This document shows positions 16,801 through 21,960 of a stretch of 21,960 nt of DNA, piece by piece; positions within the stretch are counted from its first letter, which is position 1, and every line of letters begins with the position of its first letter. The notes beneath the pieces are model-generated. The model did not search any database, was not told the origin of the DNA, and saw only the letters and a program-made list of their open reading frames with translations. Origin of the DNA: a bacterium (GTDB taxonomy: Bacteria; Actinomycetota; Acidimicrobiia; UBA5794; ZC4RG35). The translations under genes were made by a program, and so were the position numbers. Location: contig JAPPKR010000118.1 of the NCBI GenBank assembly GCA_028819835.1, positions 1-21,960 of the forward strand. Direction: 5' to 3'.

Positions 16801-17253
16801 GCGGACCAGGGCCGTGGCGATCTCGGCCCGGGTGATGGCACCCTCGGGACAGAACCCGAGCGGGTCCTCCGAGCAGGCCTCCATGACGCCCAGGTCGACC
16901 AGCCGCTCGATGTGGGGGGCAGCCCAGGCTATTCCATCGTCCAGGTCGGCGAACCGCGTCGTCGCCCCGTCTTGATCGGGGGTGAAACCGAAACCGTAAG
17001 CGGCCCTGGAGAGCCACACCGCCGCCACCCAGCGTTGTACCGGCTCGTCGGGGCAGAAGCTTCCATCTTCGCAATCCGTGTCGAGTAGGAGCCCGATGGC
17101 CTGCAGGGCTTCGATCGCCGGAGCGTGGGTTGTCTGAGGAGAGACATCGTCATAAGCGCCGGTTTGGGCAGCGACAACGGGGTTGGCCAGGAGTGTCGCA
17201 AGAAGGGTCAGGGCCACGAAAAGGGTAAGCAACCGGGAAGATCGAACCACCAC
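13855..17253 (-). CDS. Exported M16 metallopeptidase with three N-terminal SLH repeats
   Basis: The 1132-residue protein starts with a signal peptide (hydrophobic 9-28, cleavage near VVAA-Q). Three S-layer homology repeats follow at about 33-90, 98-155 and 160-213, each with the Cys-containing 'C...FCP' and 'TR.(E/Q)(I/M)A' pattern common in Acidimicrobiia. The M16 part has the inverted zinc motif HFVEH at 281-285 and the third ligand Glu361 (ESERGVVLDE), so the N-terminal peptidase half is active in principle. The C-terminal half lacks HxxEH, as in pitrilysin-type enzymes with one active half. It should be a cell-surface zinc protease. The start is GTG 17253, with GGAGG 6 nt upstream. The gap to dcd holds a hairpin. 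Confidence 0.92.
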   Translation of the reverse strand: MVVRSSRLLTLFVALTLLATLLANPVVAAQTGAYDDVSPQTTHAPAIEALQAIGLLLDTDCEDGSFCPDEPVQRWVAAVWLSRAAYGFGFTPDQDGATTRFADLDDGIAWAAPHIERLVDLGVMEACSEDPLGFCPEGAITRAEIATALVRAFNLPPTGYVGFGDLDSVEDASDINALAGAGVSTGCSADPYLFCPSREVTRGQMASFLGRATGLVARPGYQPALDATLLPTDPAVRVGTLDNGYTYYVRENDKPGNSVTLRLVVNAGSVNEPAPGLGMAHFVEHMLFRGTEAYPDEEFKATLRSLGAEFGPDLNAGVWYDQTVYDLTVTTDPAENVNTAMHVLSQMGHAALIEAEAVESERGVVLDELRFRTATASGSISAEFDRVYTQGTPYEGYYPIGTVAAIESTTAEDLREFYETWYVPSNMAIVVVGDRPADELFALVEEHFGSIEPGAAPDFSLGEITHGQTSSYDVVTDDEYGLSFISLDIAIPTFDYATVGGDRLLMLESLAATMVQNRLEDAFYRGELTQVDAPHFYAFNHNQGLRYYGTNWQGENLDSASRDYVSVLQTVQRYGFNDDDVARATKAFATSLEYQLDNAPSTRDVEYAESYVSHFLSGADISAPQERYDRLSAFLEGVTAQELTNHFRWLMNRAGLIVLAVGPDAASVPTPAALKAAVEAARPRSEPPPIEPEIDRLMEVPEPVSPVATRTLAVLDATEWEFANGARVVFVYSDIEEATVNIRARSLGGWSTLYPGARALAFRAVEAVFGSGFGDLSKLQMDRFLGESTASLGAVIGETVEGFDGGANPEDLETLFQLLHLAVTAPRVDDLAFGQAFNSTAIRTSFAEVNPAWKAWVVYNEARFGTEWHHPYATREQLATLSPDTFLSYYQERLGDVDDMMLAVVGDASAEEVERLARHYIGTLPAGDPDTFVDRHRPAPTELVQREIPVTADMSAVLQMYHDAAISAYLSERVNARALDLILDDRLWRLVREELGASYIAGVNIAVSLTPRPTVYSDLYFTVDADGYQAAYNRVLSILADLVANGPTPEELEQARAVLRADYTEPSNGALLSTLISRLHLDDADLATSQDSLEELDAITVASVKSMAATLYDREGRVEIVRVPTANPNGSG

Positions 17254-17400
17254 AGAAATCCTCCAACGAAAGGGGTCAGGAATGGCTATATAGGGTACTA
17301 CGCAAAACCGGTTATCGGACCATCAAGAGCGGTGGAACCGCTGGAAGATGCCGGCAAGAAACCCGAACGCAGGTCTAGCAAAGGACAGATCCGAGAAGAG
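17254..17400. other. Intergenic region, M16 promoter side
   Basis: This 147-bp gap between tRNA-Gly and the M16 gene should contain the M16 promoter. On the minus strand TTGATG and a TAGTAC/TATATA stretch are present, but their spacing is not canonical, so no promoter is called. Confidence 0.3.
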
Positions 17401-17471
17401 AGCGGGTGAGGGGAATCGAACCCCCACTCCGAGCTTGGGAAGCTCGTGTTCTGCCATTGAACTACACCCGC
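17401..17471 (-). tRNA. tRNA-Gly (anticodon CCC)
   Basis: The 71-nt gene folds into a complete cloverleaf. The acceptor stem pairs GCGGGTG with CACCCGC, the D arm is GTTC/GAAC, and the anticodon stem CGAGC/GCTCG encloses TTCCCAA. The variable loop has 4 nt, and the T arm is GGGGG-TTCGATT-CCCCT. The anticodon CCC reads GGG codons. CCA is not encoded. It lies between the alpha/beta hydrolase and M16 genes, all on the same strand. Confidence 0.96.
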
Positions 17472-17525
17472 CGGCCAAGAGTTCCTAAGTCTAGAGAGGC
17501 GCCGGCGCGTGAGGGGAGGAGAGTC

Positions 17526-18374
17526 TCAGGATCCGGTGGACGGGAAGGTGTACTGGAACACCCCGCCGGTGCGGACCATCTCGGCGGCGATGGCGTCGGC
17601 GTGTTCGATGAACCGGCGGAGCATGGCGTTGACCTGGTCGGGAACGTCCTGAAGGGCCTTGTGCCCGGAGCCCACCGTCTTTCCGATGACGACCTGGGGA
17701 CAGAGTTCCCTCAGCCAGTCGAAGTCCACGCCGGGCTGGCCGCAGTCGATGTACAGATAAGGCGCTTTCACCTTGGGCAACACCGGCACGGGGTCGAAGC
17801 GGGTCATGGTCTGCCAGCCGTTCACCAGCACAAAATCAGGGACCGGGGCCATTCTCTCCATGAAGCTTTCCGCATGCGCCGGGTCGGTGGCCAGATAGGC
17901 GGCGCCGATGAACGTGAACAGCGCTTCCCGAAGGGGGCCTCCATGAACCATCAAATGATTGAAGGGGTCGATGTAGTTCTTGGTCCACCCCGGGGCGTTG
18001 CTGGGTGAATCGAGGCTGGCTATCGCCCCCACCAGGTCGGGGTGCCGGGCGGCGGCGCTGATCACCACCTGTCCTCCCATGCTCTGGCCGATCAGAACGG
18101 GTTTGTTCAATCCAAGGTGGCGAATCAACTCGGCTACATGGTCGGCATGCTCGTACATGCTGACGTACCGATCAGACTGGTCGCTCTCGCCCGTGTTGCC
18201 AATCAGATCGACAGCGATGCAGCGGTGGCTGGGAGAGAAGTATTCCTCCTGGAGTCCGAATCCTCCCCGGCTGCCGTACACGCCGTGTACGAAAATTATC
18301 GCCGGATCACCCGAACCGATCTCGTGGTAGGCCATCCGTTCGCCGCCCGCGGTGGTGAACCATTTGGTGTCCAT
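17526..18374 (-). CDS. Alpha/beta hydrolase
   Basis: The 282-residue protein has the standard fold markers: oxyanion-hole HGVYG (30-34), the nucleophile elbow GQSMGG with Ser98, and a late catalytic His238 in GSGHKALQDVP; an Asp in YLYIDCGQPGVDF is the likely acid. It has no signal peptide. Substrates could be esters, lactones or amides and cannot be predicted. The ATG at 18374 has no SD but is preceded by TAGACT (18390-18385) 10 nt upstream. It follows the Gfo/Idh/MocA gene by 60 bp, so it may be co-transcribed with it or have its own promoter. Confidence 0.9.
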   Translation of the reverse strand: MDTKWFTTAGGERMAYHEIGSGDPAIIFVHGVYGSRGGFGLQEEYFSPSHRCIAVDLIGNTGESDQSDRYVSMYEHADHVAELIRHLGLNKPVLIGQSMGGQVVISAAARHPDLVGAIASLDSPSNAPGWTKNYIDPFNHLMVHGGPLREALFTFIGAAYLATDPAHAESFMERMAPVPDFVLVNGWQTMTRFDPVPVLPKVKAPYLYIDCGQPGVDFDWLRELCPQVVIGKTVGSGHKALQDVPDQVNAMLRRFIEHADAIAAEMVRTGGVFQYTFPSTGS

Positions 18375-18384
18375 CTGGCAGGTC

Positions 18385-18390
18385 AGTCTA
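18385..18390 (-). promoter_or_regulatory. Putative -10 box (TAGACT) before the alpha/beta hydrolase gene
   Basis: TAGACT on the minus strand ends 10 nt before ATG 18374, with no SD between. It belongs to the same TAGANT pattern as the boxes before msrB, the thioredoxin-fusion gene and the SbcD-like gene. Confidence 0.35.
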
Positions 18391-18434
18391 CCTCCGGCGG
18401 CCCTACAGGGTCGCTTGGAGAACGACGGAAGCCA

Positions 18435-19553
18435 TCAAATCCCTACGGCCACCCTTCGGCCCTCGCGGCTCGAGGTCATGACTGCGTCGATGACCCTGTG
18501 GAGTTCCACTCCGTCATCGAAGTCGGGTCGGAAGCGTCGTCCCTCCCGGATGGAATCGGCAAAGTCTTCCAATGCTCTTGCCACGTTGTAGCCGGAATCG
18601 CGTTCGGTCAGCGTCGTTTCCGAGAAGTACTCGCCGGGGATCTCCACCTGCTCCAGACTGTCGGTCTCTCCTCGGCCCACCGAGACTTTAAGGGGCCCCA
18701 CAGACAGCCTGACAGGGCTGAATTGATAGTAGGAGGGCGCTCCCAGGAGGATCTGTCCCTCCTCTCCCAGGATTCGCAGAGAGTATCCGAGAGGGGGAGA
18801 CGTGGTGTTCGAGGCGTAGGCGGTCCCGACCGCGCCTCCTTCCAACTCGGCGATCGCCATCACCGTGTCGGCGGTCCTCCACTCGAAGGTCCCCCCTTCG
18901 CTGAAAACCCCTGGTGGCGACAGGGTCATCTGACGGCCGGAGATGTTCACCACGTCTCCCAGGATGAAACGCACCGAGTCCATCACATGGCCGAAGGCGA
19001 CGAACAGCGCTCCGCTGGCTTCCTCGTGGCGCACCAGCCATGCCCGATCGGAGTCCACCTCGAACTTCGAGAGCATCTGGGAGACGACGAAGGAGAGTGG
19101 CCTGCCGATGGCCCCGTCGGCCAGGAGTTTGCGCGCCCAACCGACTGCCGGGGCGAAGCGGCCCTGCAGACCCACGGCAGTGGGGATCCCTCCCTGGGCC
19201 GCCGCGGCCGCCATCTCCATGCCTTCGGTGGTGTTCAGAGCCAGCGGCCATTCGCAGAAGACCGGCTTTCCGGCTCGAAGTGCGGCCATCGACAGCGGAT
19301 GGTGAAGACGGGGCTTGACCGCAACCGTCACCAGTTCGACTTCAGGGTCATTGCACAGACCTTCTATGCCCGCATACCACTTCCGGGCGCCCCACTTCTC
19401 AGCAGCTGCCCTGGCCGTCTCCTCCCGGGTGGTGCAGACCGCCTCCAAGGTGAGTCCGGGAGAAGATTGGATGGCCGGCAGATGGGCGCGATCGCCGAAG
19501 CCGGGCGGGCTGGCGCCCACCACTCCCACTCTTACTGGTTGGTTGTTGCTCAT
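18435..19553 (-). CDS. Gfo/Idh/MocA-family oxidoreductase-like protein with EWP motif
   Basis: The 372-residue protein has an N-terminal Rossmann domain (VGVVGASPPGFGDRAHLPAI, about 9-28) and the family's C-terminal alpha/beta domain (about 130 onward, with FGHVMDSVRFILGD). The hallmark EKP, whose Lys is used in catalysis and NAD(P) binding, is replaced by EWP at 101-103 (CEWPLAL). That substitution occurs in Gal80-like and some bacterial members, so the protein may be a divergent dehydrogenase or a ligand sensor. AAAGGG lies about 8 nt before ATG 19553. The gene is 47 bp after hyuB and probably in its operon. Confidence 0.9.
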   Translation of the reverse strand: MSNNQPVRVGVVGASPPGFGDRAHLPAIQSSPGLTLEAVCTTREETARAAAEKWGARKWYAGIEGLCNDPEVELVTVAVKPRLHHPLSMAALRAGKPVFCEWPLALNTTEGMEMAAAAAQGGIPTAVGLQGRFAPAVGWARKLLADGAIGRPLSFVVSQMLSKFEVDSDRAWLVRHEEASGALFVAFGHVMDSVRFILGDVVNISGRQMTLSPPGVFSEGGTFEWRTADTVMAIAELEGGAVGTAYASNTTSPPLGYSLRILGEEGQILLGAPSYYQFSPVRLSVGPLKVSVGRGETDSLEQVEIPGEYFSETTLTERDSGYNVARALEDFADSIREGRRFRPDFDDGVELHRVIDAVMTSSREGRRVAVGI

Positions 19554-19600
19554 CGTGAATCCCTTTCGCGTTTCCGCTGCCGACCGAGGCGTGGTCCCGA

Positions 19601-21337
19601 CTATAAGTTACCCCGACGCGCCGATCGAAGCGCCTCGGTGGCATTCTTATCGACCTGATAGTCCTCCGGGAGGCGGACCATCCGGCCGGAAGGCCCGGCG
19701 TAGCGGATCACGACCCCGTAGTCCCGTTCCGCTCCTGCCGCCGAGACATATCCCTCCACCACGTCGGCCAGCACCATGGCCGGGTCCCGGTCCAGCGGAT
19801 CGCCGAATCCCCCGCCGCCGGGGAGGTTGAGTTGCACTCGCTGATCCGGCCGGAGCGTCAGCAGCGCCTTGGGCTGGCCTCTCTCCTGGCCGTCGAGGAG
19901 AAGCTCCCCCCGTGTGCCCGGTCTGCCTCCCAGCATCCCCTCCGGTGGATGGTTGATCCGGTCCACCATGGCCGAGACCGTCCATGCTTCGTCGGTGCGG
20001 CATCCCATCTCGGTGTACTGTCCCAGACCCCCCCGGTAGCGGCCCGGCCCTCCGGAGTCGGGACGGAGTTCCCGGCGGTGCTGGATCAGTGACGAGAGGG
20101 TCTCCACGGCTTCGGCCGGCACACCCGCCACCCCGCTGGGGAACCCCGTGGCGCTGAGGCCGTCCTTTCCTGCTCGTGCGCCTCCACCTCCGCACTGGAA
20201 GAGACTGAAGGTGAATAGGCTCTGCTGGTCGGCAGGCCTGCCCCGCCAGACGCTGATCCAGATCGGGTCTGATCCGGCCGCCATCAGGGGCAGGGCCTCC
20301 GCCAGGGCCCCGAAGATCACGCCCGGCAGGAAATGTCCCAGGATGTGGCGCGAAGCCACCGCGGCTGGTGGTCGGCAGTTGAGGATGGATCCCGGAGGAG
20401 CGGAGACGTGCACCGGCCGAAAAGCTCCCTCGTTGTGAGGGACTTCGGGGCTGACCGCCGCCTTCATGGCGAAGGAGGCGTAGGCGTGCGTGTAGTTGAA
20501 GACCACGTTGATCCCTCGCCGGCTCTGGGGCGAGGAGCCTGCGAAGTCGATGTGGATGTCCCGGTCCTCGACTACCACCGCCACCTTGATCCTGATCGGT
20601 TCCTCGAACCCGTCGCTCCAGGTCTCGTGCTCGTAGCGGCCGTTGGGGATCGTCTCGATCGACCGGCGCATCGCTTCCTCGGAGCGGTCCATTATCTCAC
20701 GGGCGACCGGATCGATGGAGTCCAGACCGAACTCGTCCATGAACTCGAGTAGCGCCCGGGCGCCCACCTCGTTGCTGGTGGTCTGGGCGTACAGGTCGCC
20801 CACCGTCTCGTCGGGAGTGCGCACGTTGGCCCGGATCAGCCTGATGAGGTCCCGGTTGATCTCGCCTGCCCGGAACAGTTTCATGATGGGCAGTCGCAAT
20901 CCCTCCTCATAGACCTCGCGAGCCTCGGCAGAGAGGATTCTGCCTCCTATGTCGGCCGCGTGGCAGGTGTTGGCGAAGTACCCGACGATCCTGCCTCCCC
21001 GGAACACCGGGGTGGCAACGGTGATGTCGTTGATCTGCCCGGCGGTCATCCACGGGTCGTTGGTGAGAAGCACATCGCCTTCAACCAGCCGCTCGGGAGG
21101 GTATTCGGCCAGCAGGTGACGCATCCCGGTGGCCATGGCGTTGATGTGGCCCGGAGTGCCGGTGAGCGACTGGGCCACCATGGCGCCTTCGGTGTTGAAC
21201 ACCCCGCAGGCGAGGTCCTGGGTCTCGCGGACGATGGTGCTGAACGCGGTCCGCATCAGGGCCACCTGCTGTTCGTTCACCACCGAGAGGAGCCTGTTCC
21301 ACAGCACCTCCAGGACGATGGGGTCCATCCCGCTCAT
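19601..21337 (-). CDS. hyuB: Hydantoinase B / oxoprolinase-type subunit (HyuB)
   Basis: The 578-residue protein matches HyuB throughout: MDPIVLEVLWNRL at the start, FSTIVRETQDLACGVF, GHINAMATGMRHLL, GDVLLTNDPWMTAGQINDI, HAADIGG and the C-terminal NLPGGGGFGDPLDRDP. Together with HyuA it forms ATP-dependent hydantoinase, N-methylhydantoinase, 5-oxoprolinase or acetone-carboxylase-like enzymes, which open cyclic amides or carboxylate small ketones; the substrate is not evident. ATG 21337 is chosen because the family N-terminus begins there and because it overlaps the hyuA stop (ATGA). The frame stays open upstream to 21520, but that extension is a shadow of hyuA. Confidence 0.95.
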   Translation of the reverse strand: MSGMDPIVLEVLWNRLLSVVNEQQVALMRTAFSTIVRETQDLACGVFNTEGAMVAQSLTGTPGHINAMATGMRHLLAEYPPERLVEGDVLLTNDPWMTAGQINDITVATPVFRGGRIVGYFANTCHAADIGGRILSAEAREVYEEGLRLPIMKLFRAGEINRDLIRLIRANVRTPDETVGDLYAQTTSNEVGARALLEFMDEFGLDSIDPVAREIMDRSEEAMRRSIETIPNGRYEHETWSDGFEEPIRIKVAVVVEDRDIHIDFAGSSPQSRRGINVVFNYTHAYASFAMKAAVSPEVPHNEGAFRPVHVSAPPGSILNCRPPAAVASRHILGHFLPGVIFGALAEALPLMAAGSDPIWISVWRGRPADQQSLFTFSLFQCGGGGARAGKDGLSATGFPSGVAGVPAEAVETLSSLIQHRRELRPDSGGPGRYRGGLGQYTEMGCRTDEAWTVSAMVDRINHPPEGMLGGRPGTRGELLLDGQERGQPKALLTLRPDQRVQLNLPGGGGFGDPLDRDPAMVLADVVEGYVSAAGAERDYGVVIRYAGPSGRMVRLPEDYQVDKNATEALRSARRGNL

Positions 21338-21960
21338 GCTCCGACGTCCCTCCCGCCCGGTGTCACCACCAGATTCAGTTGAGAGTCCACCCGGATGCGG
21401 GCCCCCGGGCCCACCACCGCGGTCGACTCCCGTTCCTCGATAATCGCCGGGCCGGTCATCTCGTCGCCCGGCCTCAGCAGGTAGCGGTCGTAAACCGGAG
21501 TGTCCCGATACTCCGAGCACTCCGGGAAGTAGGCCGGTCTCACTCCCTTCAGCGCCCCCCGGTCGGAAGGCGACGGGTCACCGGTCGGTTGGTGGATGCT
21601 GGGCGCCGGCCCGGAACTCACCACCCTCCAGGTGAGCGCCTCCAGCCCGACTGCGGGGCCGGACCGTCCGTAGAGCTCCCGATAGACCTGGTCAAAGCTC
21701 TGTTGCAGGGGCAGTTCATCATTCTCTCCCAAGGACCCTCCTGGTACCGGCACCCGCACCTCGTGGCCCTGGCCGATGTAGCGGATGTCGACGCTGCGGG
21801 CGTGGGTGATCTCATCCGGGACAACCCCCGATGCGGTCAGCAGTTCGGTTCCCTGCCTTTCGAGATCAGCAAACAGCCGGTTGAGGTATTCCCAGTCGAG
21901 GTCGCCCAACCGGGCATAGTGGGATTGGACGAAATCGAATGCCAGGGGGGCGACCAGGAA
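21334..21960 (-). CDS. hyuA: Hydantoinase A / oxoprolinase-type subunit (HyuA), C-terminal part only
   Basis: About 208 C-terminal codons are present; the frame is open to the right edge, so the 5' end is missing. The visible part begins FLVAPLAFDFVQSHYARLGD and contains the Hydant_A_C-type segment DIRYIGQGHEVRVPVP, followed by YRELYGRSG, RPAYF, TPVYDRYLLRPGDEMTGPAIIEERESTAVVGPG, all typical of HyuA family C-termini. The ATP-binding part is outside the window. Its TGA (21334-21336) overlaps the hyuB ATG by 4 bp. Confidence 0.94.
   Translation of the reverse strand, partial: FLVAPLAFDFVQSHYARLGDLDWEYLNRLFADLERQGTELLTASGVVPDEITHARSVDIRYIGQGHEVRVPVPGGSLGENDELPLQQSFDQVYRELYGRSGPAVGLEALTWRVVSSGPAPSIHQPTGDPSPSDRGALKGVRPAYFPECSEYRDTPVYDRYLLRPGDEMTGPAIIEERESTAVVGPGARIRVDSQLNLVVTPGGRDVGA

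Noticed and set aside
18042..19658. A 538-residue plus-strand frame
   Set aside because: It is antisense to the alpha/beta hydrolase and Gfo/Idh/MocA genes, with His/Gly/Arg-rich shadow composition.
21338..21520. N-terminal extension of HyuB to 21520
   Set aside because: The extension lies within hyuA in another frame. The family N-terminus and the ATGA overlap fix the start at 21337.

Overview
The window is GC-rich bacterial DNA, most likely from an actinobacterium of the Acidimicrobiia type. That assignment is an inference. It rests on actinobacterial-style S-layer homology repeats with an 'FCP...VTRGQM' signature, a Mycobacterium-like bifunctional dCTP deaminase/dUTPase, a LigD-type primase-polymerase, frequent GTG starts, and several starts preceded by a TAGANT box with no Shine-Dalgarno (SD) sequence, as in leaderless actinobacterial transcripts. 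Gene density is normal, and no insertion sequence, prophage or CRISPR array is visible.

Left part (1-6731, all minus strand): a 5' part of msrB, a NUDIX hydrolase, and a VWFA-domain lipoprotein with a low-complexity Ala/Thr/Pro linker. A long gap (2827-3595) follows. Next is a two-gene redox operon: a thioredoxin-like fusion protein (5583 to 4123) followed by a selenoprotein of the UGSC family (4108 to 3596). The selenoprotein is read through an in-frame TGA at 3833-3835. A bacterial SECIS-like hairpin lies directly downstream of that TGA, so a conventional gene call would split the gene in two. After this come ogt (DNA alkyl repair) and an ECF sigma factor, translationally coupled by an ATGA overlap.

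Middle (6732-12995, plus strand): a stand-alone LigD polymerase-domain gene is divergent from the sigma factor. The shared intergenic region carries two outward-facing GGAAAC elements, which suggests that the ECF sigma factor drives both itself plus ogt and the LigD polymerase. After a poorly coding gap (7864-8536) there is an unrecognised all-helical protein. It is followed by a coupled SbcD-like nuclease and an SbcC/Rad50/YhaN-like ATPase without a zinc hook.

Right part (13185-21960, minus strand): bifunctional dCTP deaminase/dUTPase; an exported 1132-residue M16 metallopeptidase with three SLH repeats; tRNA-Gly(CCC); an alpha/beta hydrolase; a Gfo/Idh/MocA-type protein with EWP in place of EKP; and hyuB/hyuA (hydantoinase/oxoprolinase subunits). 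hyuA is cut by the right edge. The last three or four protein genes look like a catabolic cluster.

The most notable item is the selenoprotein module with its thioredoxin-fused partner. Second is the predicted ECF-sigma DNA-repair regulon (sigma, ogt, LigD polymerase).
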